Position numbers and translations under genes: made by a program. Source: Rugosimonospora acidiphila (lineage in GTDB: Bacteria; Actinomycetota; Actinomycetes; Mycobacteriales; Micromonosporaceae). From it: a stretch of 64,000 nt of DNA. Where the stretch lies: NCBI RefSeq assembly GCF_039543385.1, contig NZ_BAABJQ010000006.1, positions 62,001 through 126,000 on the forward strand, given 5' to 3'. Position 1 is the first letter of the stretch, and each line of letters begins with the position of its first letter. Under the pieces are notes generated by a model. That model saw only the letters and a list, made by a program, of their open reading frames with translations. It had not been told where the DNA came from and did no database searches. Below are positions 55,220-63,280 of this stretch, one piece after another.

Positions 55220-57166
55220 ATGGCGACTATGCGCATCGCTCTGGCCCAGGTCAACTCGGTGGTTGGCGACATCTCCGGCAACGCGACGATCATCCGCGAA
55301 TGGGCCCGCCGCGCCGCCGACGCCGGCGCCCACCTGGTCGCGTTCCCGGAGATGATGCTGACCGGATACCCGGTGGAGGACCTGGTCTTCCGGGAGGGCT
55401 TCGTGGCCACGTCCCGGGGCACGCTGCGCCAGCTCGCCGCCGACCTCGCCGCCGACGGCCTGGGCGACCTGCCCACCATCGTCGGCTATGTCGACGCGGA
55501 CGGCCCGGCCCGGCTCGGCGCCACGGTGACCATCGCCGGCCCGCCCGAGGACCTGGACTCGCCGGCCGACCGCGGCCCCCGCGACGCCCTGGCCCTGCTG
55601 TACCGGGGTCGGGTGGCGGCCACCTACTTCAAGCACCACCTGCCCAACTACGGCGTCTTCGACGAGGACCGGTACTTCGTGCCGGGCGACACCCTGACCA
55701 TCGTCCGGATCGGCGGCGTGGACGTGGCGCTGACCGTGTGCGAGGACATCTGGCAGGCCGGCGGGCCGTTCGCGGTGGCCCGGCAGGCGGGCGTCGCGCT
55801 GGTGGTCAACATCAACGCCTCGCCGTACGAGCTGAACAAGGACGACGTGCGGCTGTCCCTGGTCGCCCGGCGGGCGCGCGAGGCCGGCGCCGCGGTGGCC
55901 TACGTCAACCTGATCGGCGGTCAGGACGAACTCGTGTTCGACGGCGACTCGCTGATCGTCGACGCCGAGGGGCGGCTGCTGACCCGGGGGGCCCAGTTCA
56001 CCGAGCAGCTGCTGGTACACGACCTGGACCTGCCCGACTCCACTGTGGACATCTCGGCGGCCGGCCCGACCGAGATCTTCGACGACGAGGTGGACAGCGA
56101 CTCGTCCGGCGCGGCCGACGGGCGCGGCGCGGCCGCCGCCCGGCGGGCCGCCGGGGTGCGCGACGCCATGCGCATCGAACGGGTGCTCATCTCCGGCACG
56201 ATGCCGCCAGCCCCGGCACCGCGGGCGGAGGGCGGGATGGCCGAACGGGTGGTGGACGAGGCGGAGGTGTGGCAGGCGCTGGTACACGGGCTGCGCGACT
56301 ACGTACGCAAGAACGGCTTCCCCTCGGTGGTGGTGGCCGTGTCGGGCGGCATCGACTCGGCGGTCGTGGCGGCCATCGCCTGCGACGCGATCGGGCCGTC
56401 CAAAGTGGTCGGTGTCTCGATGCCCAGCTCGTACTCGTCGGAGCACTCCAAGGACGACGCGGCCGACCTGGCCAAGCGCACCGGCCTGGACTACCGGGTG
56501 CAGCCGATCCAGCCCATGGTGGACGCGTTCATCGACGCCATGTCGGCGTCCGGCAATCCGCTGGCGGGCCTCGCCGTGGAGAACCTTCAGGCCCGGGTGC
56601 GCGGGGTGACCCTGATGGCGCTGTCCAACCAGGAGGGGCACCTGGTGCTGACCACCGGGAACAAGAGCGAGCTGGCGGTCGGCTACTCGACCCTGTACGG
56701 CGACTCGGTCGGCGGGTTCAACCCGCTCAAGGACGTCTTCAAGACGATGGTGTGGCGGCTGGCCAAGTGGCGCAACGCCGAGGCCGCGCGCCGGGGCGAG
56801 CAGCCGCCGATCCCGGAGAACTCGATCAGCAAGCCGCCCAGCGCGGAGCTGCGCCCCGGGCAGCTGGACACCGACTCGCTGCCCGACTACGACGAGTTGG
56901 ACCCGATGCTGTCCGGCTACGTCGACGCCGACCTCGGCCGGGAGGAGCTGATCGCGCTCGGCCACGACGCCGGGCTGGTGGACCGGATGCTGCGCCTGGT
57001 CGACCTGGCCGAGTACAAGCGGAGGCAGTCCGCCCCGGGCACCAAGATCTCCATCAAGGCATTCGGACGCGACCGCCGGCTGCCCATCACCAACCGGTAC
57101 CGCGAGGGAGTCGTGCCGATCACCACCCCTGCGCATGATCCTGTGAAATCCTCCACTCAAACCTGA
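55220..57166 (+). CDS. nadE: Glutamine-dependent NAD synthetase
   Basis: Amidates deamido-NAD, the last step of NAD synthesis. The 648-residue protein joins an N-terminal nitrilase-type glutaminase (about 1-290) to a C-terminal ATP-dependent synthetase (about 330-648). In the glutaminase the triad is Glu in AFPEMMLTGYP, Lys in FKHHLPNYGVFDE and Cys in LTVCEDIW. In the synthetase the P-loop is VSGGIDSAVVAA near residue 374, with TTGNKSELAVGYSTLYGD following. It is somewhat longer than usual because of an acidic, Ala-rich linker around residues 290-310. nadA is encoded at 11.5 kb. Confidence 0.95.
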   Translation: MATMRIALAQVNSVVGDISGNATIIREWARRAADAGAHLVAFPEMMLTGYPVEDLVFREGFVATSRGTLRQLAADLAADGLGDLPTIVGYVDADGPARLGATVTIAGPPEDLDSPADRGPRDALALLYRGRVAATYFKHHLPNYGVFDEDRYFVPGDTLTIVRIGGVDVALTVCEDIWQAGGPFAVARQAGVALVVNINASPYELNKDDVRLSLVARRAREAGAAVAYVNLIGGQDELVFDGDSLIVDAEGRLLTRGAQFTEQLLVHDLDLPDSTVDISAAGPTEIFDDEVDSDSSGAADGRGAAAARRAAGVRDAMRIERVLISGTMPPAPAPRAEGGMAERVVDEAEVWQALVHGLRDYVRKNGFPSVVVAVSGGIDSAVVAAIACDAIGPSKVVGVSMPSSYSSEHSKDDAADLAKRTGLDYRVQPIQPMVDAFIDAMSASGNPLAGLAVENLQARVRGVTLMALSNQEGHLVLTTGNKSELAVGYSTLYGDSVGGFNPLKDVFKTMVWRLAKWRNAEAARRGEQPPIPENSISKPPSAELRPGQLDTDSLPDYDELDPMLSGYVDADLGREELIALGHDAGLVDRMLRLVDLAEYKRRQSAPGTKISIKAFGRDRRLPITNRYREGVVPITTPAHDPVKSSTQT

Positions 57167-57249
57167 CGGCCGGGCCGGGACGGGTGCGACGATCTGCTCA
57201 TACCCGGGGACCGCAGCAGCGCGGCCTCGAGGATGCAGAGGAGACATCG

Positions 57250-58089
57250 ATGTCCCAGGATTCCGTACCGTCGCTGTACGGCGGACCCACCACCCGCCGG
57301 GTGCGCACCCGAGATCTCCAGCTGGCCAAGGATCGCGGCGAGAAGTGGGCCATGCTCACCAGCTACGACCAGTACACCGCGGGCATCTTCGACGCCTCCG
57401 GCATCCCGGTGCTGCTGGTCGGCGACTCGGCCGGCAACAACGTGTTCGGCTACCCGACCACCCTGCCGGTCACCGTCGATGAGTTGATCCCGCTGGTACG
57501 GGCCGTAGTTGGGGCCACCTCACGGGCACTGGTCGTGGCGGACCTGCCGTTCGGCTCCTATGAGGAGGGGCCGACCCAGGCGCTGCGCACGGCCGTCCGG
57601 TTTATGAAGGAGGGCCGCAGCCACGCGGTGAAGCTGGAGGGCGGCCGGCGCACCGCACCGGCCATCGAGGCGATGACCGCGGCCGGCATTCCGGTGATGG
57701 CGCACATCGGTTTCACCCCGCAGAGCGAACACGCGTTCGGCGGGTACCGGGTGCAGGGACGGGGCGACGCCGCGGACGAGGTGCTCGCGGACGCGGTGGC
57801 GGTCGCGCGGGCCGGCGCCTTCGCGGTGGTGCTGGAGATGGTTCCGGGCGACGTGGCCAAGCGGATCACTCACGAAATCGCGGTGCCCACCATCGGCATC
57901 GGGGCGGGACCGCACACCGACGCTCAGGTGCTGGTCTGGCAGGACATGGCGGGCATGCGCGCCGGGGGCCACGCACCGCGCTTCGTGAAGCGCTACGCGG
58001 ATCTGGCCGGCGTACTGGCGGAGGCGACCACCCGGTACGCCGAGGAGGTCCGCGACGGCGCGTTCCCGGGGCCGGAACACACCTTCTGA
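57250..58089 (+). CDS. panB: 3-methyl-2-oxobutanoate hydroxymethyltransferase
   Basis: Makes ketopantoate with methylene-THF, the first step of pantothenate and CoA synthesis. The 279-residue barrel shows MLTSYDQYTAGIFDASGIP, VLLVGDSAGNNVFGY (metal-binding Asp), AHIGFTPQSEHAFGG and the catalytic-Glu strand FAVVLEMVPGDVA. GAGGAG lies 6 nt before ATG 57250. It is a single gene with no panC or panD adjacent. The place next to nadE and glnA2 fits actinobacterial order. A strong hairpin separates it from the convergent F420-reductase-like gene. Confidence 0.96.
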   Translation: MSQDSVPSLYGGPTTRRVRTRDLQLAKDRGEKWAMLTSYDQYTAGIFDASGIPVLLVGDSAGNNVFGYPTTLPVTVDELIPLVRAVVGATSRALVVADLPFGSYEEGPTQALRTAVRFMKEGRSHAVKLEGGRRTAPAIEAMTAAGIPVMAHIGFTPQSEHAFGGYRVQGRGDAADEVLADAVAVARAGAFAVVLEMVPGDVAKRITHEIAVPTIGIGAGPHTDAQVLVWQDMAGMRAGGHAPRFVKRYADLAGVLAEATTRYAEEVRDGAFPGPEHTF

Positions 58090-58099
58090 GAGTTCGTCA

Positions 58100-58126
58100 C
58101 CGGCGCGCCCGATCGGGGCGCGCCGG
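58100..58126. terminator. Bidirectional hairpin terminator after panB
   Basis: Perfect arms CCGGCGCGCCC / GGGCGCGCCGG with a 5-nt loop, between convergent genes. Confidence 0.65.
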
Positions 58127-58134
58127 CGCCGCGC

Positions 58135-58827
58135 TCAGACGTCGGTCAGCCGGATTCCGGCATGGGCCTTGTAGCGCTTGTTGATGGCGATGAGGTTCGC
58201 GGTGAACGCCTCGATCTGACCGGCGTTGCGCAGCCGGCCGGCGTACACGCCGCGCATCCCGTCGATGCGCCCGGCCAACGCCTGCACCAGACCCACCGCC
58301 GCCCGATCCTCGCCGAGCACCAGCACGTCCAGGTCGATGCTGGGCACCTGCGGGTCGGCCAGCAGCACGGCGCTGACGTGATGGAACGCGGCACACACCG
58401 TCGATTCGGGCAGCAGGGCGGCCGCCTGCTGCGCGGCGCTGCCCTCGGCCACCTCCAGCGGGTACGGCCCCTGCTTGTCGAAGCCGAGCGGGTTCACGCA
58501 GTCGACCACCACCTTGCCGGCGAGCGGCTCGCGCAGCGAGGCGACCAGCTCACTGTGGCCCTCCCAGGGCACGGCGATGATCACAACGTCGGCGGCGCAC
58601 GCGTAGGTGTTGTCGCCGCCGGTGAGCAGTCCCGCGGCCACCCGGGGCAGCGCGGCGAGTTCCTCCGCGACTCCCGCCCCGCGCTCCCGCGAGCGGGAGC
58701 CGATCCGGACCTGCTGGCCGGCGCGGGCGAACCGGTACGCGAGGCCGCGGCCCTGGTCGCCCGTGCCGCCGAGAATCCCCACGGACAGGTGCGAGACGTC
58801 GGGCAGGCTGTTCAGATCCAGTGGCAT
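58135..58827 (-). CDS. npdG: NADPH-dependent F420 reductase-like protein
   Basis: A 230-residue Rossmann protein of the NpdG/Fno family, which transfers hydride between NADP and coenzyme F420. The NADP fold is VGILGGTGDQGRGLAYRFA near residue 15, with RIGSRSRERG as phosphate-binding strand. VVIIAVPWEGH and VVDCVNPLGFDKQGPY are family hallmarks. The C-terminal AGQIEAFTANLIAINKRYK fits the F420-binding region. The organism therefore probably makes F420, as actinomycetes do. ATG 58827 has CAGGAT 6 nt upstream. Confidence 0.93.
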   Translation of the reverse strand: MPLDLNSLPDVSHLSVGILGGTGDQGRGLAYRFARAGQQVRIGSRSRERGAGVAEELAALPRVAAGLLTGGDNTYACAADVVIIAVPWEGHSELVASLREPLAGKVVVDCVNPLGFDKQGPYPLEVAEGSAAQQAAALLPESTVCAAFHHVSAVLLADPQVPSIDLDVLVLGEDRAAVGLVQALAGRIDGMRGVYAGRLRNAGQIEAFTANLIAINKRYKAHAGIRLTDV

Positions 58828-58833
58828 GCTCCC

Positions 58834-58839
58834 ATCCTG
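58834..58839 (-). promoter_or_regulatory. -10 box of npdG
   Basis: CAGGAT on the minus strand, 6 nt before ATG 58827. Confidence 0.4.
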
Positions 58840-58947
58840 GCAGAAGCGCACTGGCACGCGTTCGCGACCTGCATCACACCGGCACCGGCGCGTCCGGGCC
58901 CGCGCCGAGCCTGGAGGCCGTGGCCAGCATCGCCGGCCCGACAGCGG

Positions 58948-58996
58948 CCTGCGCCGCGGGCCGGGACTGCGGAGGCAGTCCGGCTCGCGGCGCAGG
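58948..58996. repeat. 22-bp near-perfect hairpin with GGAG tetraloop
   Basis: Arms 58948-58970 and 58975-58996 pair with one bulged G and one G-U pair. It lies about 110 bp past the histone-like gene and 120 bp before npdG. It is much longer than the other terminators here, and no U-tract follows. It could be a terminator, an RNase III site or a structured RNA. Confidence 0.65.
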
Positions 58997-59106
58997 GTAT
59001 CGCGGTATGGCGACCCCGGTAACAGGGCATGACAAGCACGCGCCGTGCGTGCCGGCGTCGCATTTTTAGTGAATTGTTGTCGCGGTCTCCGCGGTCGGCG
59101 GAGCCG

Positions 59107-59727
59107 TTACATCCCGGGCGAGCGCCGGGTCCGCGCGGTGGCGGTGCGGCGGGCCGGCGAACTGGCGGCGCTCGTCCGCTTGGCGGCCGTGGTGCGCTTG
59201 GCGGCCGTGGTGCGCTTGGTGGCGGTCGTGCGCTTGGCGGCCGTGCGCTTGGCCGGAGCCGCCTTCTTCGCCGTGCGTTTGGCCGCGGTGGCCCGCTTCG
59301 CCGTGGTGGCCTTTGCCGTGGTGCTCTTGCGAGCGGTCGTCTTCTTCGCGGCGGTCGTCTTCTTCGCGGTGGCCCGCTTGGCGGTGGTCGCCTTCGCGGT
59401 GGTCCGCTTCGCCGGGGTTGCCTTCTTCGCCGCGGTGGTCTTCCGGGCGGTGGTCCGCTTCGCCGGGGTTGCCTTCTTCGCCGGCGCGGTCTTGCGGGCG
59501 GTAGTCCGCTTGGCCGGCGCGGCCTTGGCCGTCTTCTTGGCGGCCGCGCGCTTCGCCGGGGCCTTGGTGGCGGTCTTCCGTGCGGTGGTGCTCTTGGCAG
59601 CGGTCGTGCGCTTGGTGGCACTCTTGGTGGCGGTCTTCCGCGCGGTGGAACCGGCGGCCGCCACGGTCTTCTTCGCAGCCGCGCGCTTCGCGGCCGGTGT
59701 GGTCGTGGCCTTATTCGCTACGGCCAT
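59107..59727 (-). CDS. Histone H1-like Lys/Ala/Thr-rich protein
   Basis: A 206-residue, extremely basic protein made almost only of Lys, Ala, Thr, Arg and Pro. It is built on PAKR/PAKK and TTAKR-type repeats, the pattern of eukaryotic H1 tails and of the C-terminal tail of actinobacterial HupB/HupS. No HU DNA-binding fold precedes the tail, so this is a free-standing tail protein that probably coats or condenses DNA. ATG 59727 has AAGGAGAG 7 nt upstream; an in-frame ATG at 59766 is less likely. Repeats at DNA level make length variation likely. Confidence 0.88.
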   Translation of the reverse strand: MAVANKATTTPAAKRAAAKKTVAAAGSTARKTATKSATKRTTAAKSTTARKTATKAPAKRAAAKKTAKAAPAKRTTARKTAPAKKATPAKRTTARKTTAAKKATPAKRTTAKATTAKRATAKKTTAAKKTTARKSTTAKATTAKRATAAKRTAKKAAPAKRTAAKRTTATKRTTAAKRTTAAKRTSAASSPARRTATARTRRSPGM

Positions 59728-59793
59728 AGTGTTTCTCTCCTTCAGAGAAGCGATGGAGATCGCCATGTAACGCTCCGGTCTGCCCCGGCCCGT

Positions 59794-60012
59794 TCACGAC
59801 CTCTCCCCGGACCAACGGGCATCCTCCGCGTCCCACTCTTCGTTCCGCTGGGCGACCTTCTCCAAGGCATGCTCTGCCTCGGCCTCGGTGCCAAACGGCC
59901 CGAGCCGATACCGCTCCGCACATGCGTTGCCGTTCGTCTCGACGCGGTGGTGCCGGAGACACCAGAAGTACCTGGTGGCGGACCCGCTGTAACTCATGTG
60001 ATTACTGTGCAC
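59794..60012 (-). CDS. Small conserved hypothetical protein
   Basis: A 72-residue protein with aromatic/Cys motif RYFWCLRHHRVET, a second Cys in NACAERYRLGPF, and an amphipathic helix AEAEHALEKVAQRNEEW. This gives a compact strand-strand-helix pattern like SPOR-type or minimal ligand-binding folds. I do not know a function. GTG 60012 has AGGAG 7 nt upstream, which decides the start; ATG 59997 is internal. It lies 66 bp upstream of the histone-like gene on the same strand, so the two may share a transcript. Confidence 0.75.
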   Translation of the reverse strand: MHSNHMSYSGSATRYFWCLRHHRVETNGNACAERYRLGPFGTEAEAEHALEKVAQRNEEWDAEDARWSGERS

Positions 60013-60033
60013 CGCAAAACTCCTAAGCGCCAC

Positions 60034-60412
60034 CGATTCGGGCAGAAAGTCGATGCACCTCCACAGTAGACGTATCCGCGCGCACCCCTTCGGACGCTAT
60101 CGCCGAGCGTTTTTGAAACGAACGAAACCGTTGTGCGATAAAGGAATCCGCTAACGATGTCCACATCGATCAGTGACCAATCGTGGCCGCTGACGGCGGA
60201 CAATATTTTTTCGCCGCGACACACCTCACAAGGGTGTTCGGGAGCCCTTCCGGCCGCCAAACGGGCCTCAGCGTCGACAGTGGAGGGTCGGCGAGCGGGC
60301 CGCGACCGGGGACCGGAGAGGGGTGCCGAGGCACCCGGAACGGTGTCCCAGCCACGCTCACCGACTCGGCGCGACGGCGGTGCGGACGGTCGGATGCACG
60401 TCACGAATTCAC
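60034..60412. other. Non-coding region, lower GC
   Basis: No gene is supported. The 60090-60215 part is AT-rich for this genome and probably carries the promoter of the small minus-strand gene. It holds the palindrome CGATGT-CC-ACATCG (60155-60168). The rest is GC-rich without clear coding bias. Confidence 0.4.
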
Positions 60413-60461
60413 CGGCGGCGGGCGCCGCTACGTGGGTGCGACGGCGGCGGGCGCCGCTACG
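60413..60461. repeat. 20-bp direct repeat at the 3' end of the polymerase gene
   Basis: CGGCGGCGGGCGCCGCTACG occurs at 60413-60432 and 60442-60461; the second copy spans the stop codon of the LigD-type gene. Each contains the GGCGCC palindrome, so it may aid termination or reflect a small duplication. Confidence 0.7.
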
Positions 60462-61791
60462 GGTTCGCCGACGGTGGACGCCCGCCCCACGGGTCGAAGT
60501 CGACCTCGAGGGCCTCCTGCGGCGGACGCTGATCCTCCGGCACGTTGTGCAGGTTGACCCGGATGCGCGTCCACGTACTGCTGCGCCCGCGCATCGAGTC
60601 GACCAGTACGTCGGCCGGTTCGAGGTAGGTCCACACTCGCGGGTACCGCGCCTTCCAGCGCTCCAGCCCGGCCATCGCCTCGTCCTTGTGGGCCGCGCGA
60701 GCGATTTCGATCAGCGGCATGGTGCTGCGCCGCCGTCCCGTCGGTCCGCTCGACTTGCCCGGCGCCGGGGCCGGTACCGTGCCCGCCGCCGGTGCGCGCC
60801 GTCGCGACGGCTGCGCCCGCGTCGGTTCGTCGGCCTGCTTGGCGAAGTGCGGCGGCCAGGGCGCGTCGGGCAGCCCGGCGTCGCGGTGCCGCTCGGCCAA
60901 CTCCAGCAGCGGCACCAGCGAACCGGCCGCGTCGTCCATGCCGTGCCACGGATCTCCCGAGCGGGCCAACCGGCTCGGGACGCTGTCCATTGTGAATTCC
61001 TCCGGTACGCAGTCGGGCACCTCGTCCCAGCGCAGCGGCGTGGACACCCGGGCGTCGGCGGTCGGCCGGATCGAGTACGCCGAGGCGGTGGTGCGGTCCT
61101 TCGCCATCTGGTTGAAGTCCACGAAGACGCCGCGCCGCTCCTCCTTCCACCACCGGCTGGTGGCCAGCCCCGGTACCCGCTGCTCGACCTCGCGGGCGAG
61201 CGCGACCGCGGCGGTACGCGCCTCGGGGAAGGTCCACCGCGGCTGGATGCGGCAGTACACGTGGAAGCCGCGCGAGCCCGAGGTCTTCGGCCAGCCGGCC
61301 AGCCCGAAGTCGGCGAGGGTGTCGCGGACCACCAGGGCGACCTCGCGCACGTCCGACCATGGCACGCCCGGCACCGGGTCCAGGTCGACCCGCAGTTCGT
61401 CCGGGTGTTGGAGGTCTCCCGACCGCACCGGATGCGGATGCAGGTCGACACAGCCGAGGTTGACCACCCAGGCGAGCTGCGCCGCGTCGCCGAGCACTAT
61501 CTCGTGGGCGGTACGGCCCGACGGAAAGCGCAGTTCGACAGTGCCGATCCAGTCCGGTCGGGTCTGTGGCGCGCGCTTCTGGTAGAACGCCTCGCCGTCG
61601 ATGCCGTTGACGTACCGCTTGAGGGCCATCGGTCGGTCACCCACTCCGCGCAGCGCGCCCTCGGCAACCGCCAGGTAGTACCGGACGAGGTCGAGCTTGG
61701 TCCGGCCGGACTGCGGGAAGAACACCTTGTCGGGATTGGTGACCGTAACCGCCCGACCGGCCACTTCCAGGACTTCCTTGCGGGTAGCCAT
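60457..61791 (-). CDS. LigD-type primase-polymerase (PolDom), stand-alone
   Basis: A 444-residue archaeo-eukaryotic-primase-superfamily polymerase of the bacterial NHEJ kind. It begins TRKEVLEVAGRAVTVTNPDK VFFP. The metal-binding DLDP lies in ELRVDLDPVPGVPW near residue 135, with TSGSRGFHVYCRI and ARTAAVALAREVEQRVP following. Ligase and nuclease domains are absent, as in M. tuberculosis PolD1/PolD2. The C-terminal 110 residues are Arg/Pro-rich, then a short conserved end (RVNLHNVPEDQRPPQE). ATG 61791 has TAGGGT 6 nt upstream. No ku gene is in the window. Confidence 0.92.
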   Translation of the reverse strand: MATRKEVLEVAGRAVTVTNPDKVFFPQSGRTKLDLVRYYLAVAEGALRGVGDRPMALKRYVNGIDGEAFYQKRAPQTRPDWIGTVELRFPSGRTAHEIVLGDAAQLAWVVNLGCVDLHPHPVRSGDLQHPDELRVDLDPVPGVPWSDVREVALVVRDTLADFGLAGWPKTSGSRGFHVYCRIQPRWTFPEARTAAVALAREVEQRVPGLATSRWWKEERRGVFVDFNQMAKDRTTASAYSIRPTADARVSTPLRWDEVPDCVPEEFTMDSVPSRLARSGDPWHGMDDAAGSLVPLLELAERHRDAGLPDAPWPPHFAKQADEPTRAQPSRRRAPAAGTVPAPAPGKSSGPTGRRRSTMPLIEIARAAHKDEAMAGLERWKARYPRVWTYLEPADVLVDSMRGRSSTWTRIRVNLHNVPEDQRPPQEALEVDFDPWGGRPPSANP

Positions 61792-61797
61792 GGCGGC

Positions 61798-61803
61798 ACC
61801 CTA
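61798..61803 (-). promoter_or_regulatory. -10 box of LigD-type polymerase gene
   Basis: TAGGGT on the minus strand, 6 nt before ATG 61791; leaderless architecture. Confidence 0.5.
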
Positions 61804-61919
61804 TGCCACCTGGTCGGCGGCGGTGGCCGGAGCGACCCCGTCCATTCACGGAAGGTGGCCGTTCGCACGCAGCTAGTTCTCCCAGAATTTGGGTGTCGAC
61901 AAATTGTTGCGCGGTCAAG

Positions 61920-61975
61920 TAACGTTGGTCGTAGCAGGGGCCGACCGCCTTCCCCCGTGGGTGATCGGCCCCTTG
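61920..61975 (+). ncRNA. Candidate small RNA with C-rich loop
   Basis: TAACGT (61920-61925) could be a -10 box starting RNA near 61932. The RNA would fold as GCA-GGGGCCGA ... TCGGCCCC-T-TGC, a stem of about 11 bp with one bulge. The 20-nt loop carries CCCCC next to GTGGG. A second hairpin (CGGCGC/GCGCCG) follows at about 61982-62000. The layout recalls actinobacterial C-rich-loop sRNAs such as 6C RNA, but I cannot show homology. Confidence 0.35.
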
Positions 61976-62244
61976 CCATGTCCGGCGCCGGTTTCGCGCC
62001 GGCCGTCCCGGCCGGCCACCGTCTCGCCACCCTCGATCGAATCGTCCTCGGCGGGACCACCCGCGATCGCGCCGAGCTCGTCCCGCCGGCCCCGCCTCGG
62101 GCCGTCGCCGCCCTGGGGGGCCGGCCGCGATCTCCGCGCGCGACTCCCCCGGCCGCCCGCGCCCGGCAGTGCGAACACCGCCTAGCCCGGCCGGCGCGCG
62201 GCCTGCGGCGCCCCGGCACGGGCCGGCCGCCCGGGCCGGATCGA
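61976..62244. other. Intergenic GC-rich region
   Basis: After the sRNA candidate, this stretch up to the small membrane protein gene holds several CCGGCC-type inverted repeats. I see no gene in it. Confidence 0.4.
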
Positions 62245-62403
62245 TCAGTGGATCAGATTCGAGATGAAGTCACTCCCACCGGTCGCGATACCGGCCAGCA
62301 CGGCGGCGATCCACCTGGCGACGGTGGCCGCGGCGGCGGGCCGCCGGGCCACGAAGAAGATCAGGAAGCCGATAAAGAGCCAGGTTAGGGTCCTACGGAC
62401 CAT
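62245..62403 (-). CDS. Small single-pass membrane protein
   Basis: A 52-residue protein: basic MVRRT, hydrophobic helix LTWLFIGFLIFFVA (residues 6-19), then ARRPAAAATVARWIAAVLAG as a second amphipathic or weakly hydrophobic helix, and a short tail. I recall similar peptides in other Micromonosporaceae, without known role. ATG 62403 is preceded by GGGGGGTGG. An in-frame ATG at 62472 would add 23 residues that look non-coding. It is too short for domain assignment. Confidence 0.65.
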   Translation of the reverse strand: MVRRTLTWLFIGFLIFFVARRPAAAATVARWIAAVLAGIATGGSDFISNLIH

Positions 62404-62801
62404 TACTGGGCCACCCCCCGACGACGCTGTATGACACACCATTCCGGGTACATAGGGTTGATAGTTCGACACTCAGCGTAACAGTGGACTTCCCGCGCTT
62501 ACGCCATATCCCACGTAATAGCCGCACCTAGGTCTCTAGCCGGAGGCATGCCGCGAAAACGGCCTGCCCGTCCGGGCCGGCCGTTCGGCCGCGCCTAGGC
62601 GCCGATCGCGGCCAGACGACGCCTCACCGGCCGGACCCGGTCGATCGGGCCCGCCCCATGACGACCGCCCCGGCCGACCTGGCGGATCCGCCGCGATCGC
62701 GGCACACACCCGGAGTTCACCCTCCGGGTGTGAGGCCCATTCACTCTGCCGGCCGGGATGGTGAATCGACCGGTTACCGCGGCACTGGATGGGACAACCT
62801 G
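62404..62801. other. Divergent non-coding region with an 11-bp hairpin
   Basis: No gene is supported. A perfect hairpin, CACACCCGGAG / CTCCGGGTGTG with a 6-nt loop, lies at 62705-62732. ATTCAC and GTGAAT form a wider inverted pair near 62740-62766, just upstream of the SCP2 gene; these are candidate operator sequences. Confidence 0.45.
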
Positions 62802-63278
62802 ATGACGAGTGCGACCGAGGCATTCTTCGACGGGCTGGCCAGACGGCGGCACGAGCCGCTACTGGAGAAGGTCAGCGGATGCCTGCGCGTGGACCTGGAC
62901 CACGGCAAGAGCGTCGACCACTGGTACGTCAACATCAACAAGGGCGACGTCGTCGTCGGCCACGACGGCGGAGAGCCGGACACGGTCTTCTACGCCCCGG
63001 CACGCGTGTTCGAGAAGCTGGCCAGCGGCGAGATGAACGCGATGTCCGCACTGCTGCGCGGCGAGGCGGCCACCACCGGCGACCTCGAACTGGCCGTGCT
63101 GCTGCAACGGCTGCTCCCCGGCCCCCCGACATCGACCGGTCCCAACAACCTCGCCCGCAGCGCCGCGGCGAATCCGAACAATGTGCGTCCGGGCGCCCCG
63201 CGGATCAGCGCGGGCTTCTCGACGAGCGGCACGCTGACCGTCGACCCATCCGCGGCGCGTGCCGGAGAGCGGAGGTAG
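62802..63278 (+). CDS. SCP2 sterol-binding-domain protein
   Basis: A 158-residue protein with an SCP2-like hydrophobic-ligand fold. The strands read LRVDLDHGK, HWYVNINKGDVVVGHDGG and PDTVFYAPARVFEKLASGE, then the helix MNAMSALLRGEAATTGDLEL. The C-terminal 45 residues are Pro/Ala/Asn-rich and probably disordered. Such domains bind acyl chains or other lipids; the ligand is unknown. GGATGGG lies 8 nt before ATG 62802. The next gene starts 2 bp after its stop, so the two form an operon. Confidence 0.85.
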   Translation: MTSATEAFFDGLARRRHEPLLEKVSGCLRVDLDHGKSVDHWYVNINKGDVVVGHDGGEPDTVFYAPARVFEKLASGEMNAMSALLRGEAATTGDLELAVLLQRLLPGPPTSTGPNNLARSAAANPNNVRPGAPRISAGFSTSGTLTVDPSAARAGERR

Positions 63279-63280
63279 CC

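Noticed and set aside
59994..60404. 136-codon minus-strand frame with CEVCRGEKILS-like sequence
   Set aside because: It overlaps the better-supported 72-residue gene and has no ribosome-binding site or -10 box. The Cys pair alone is not evidence.
60157..62388. 743-codon plus-strand frame opposite the LigD-type gene
   Set aside because: The overlapped minus strand has clear polymerase motifs. The first 80 codons outside it show no recognisable protein either.
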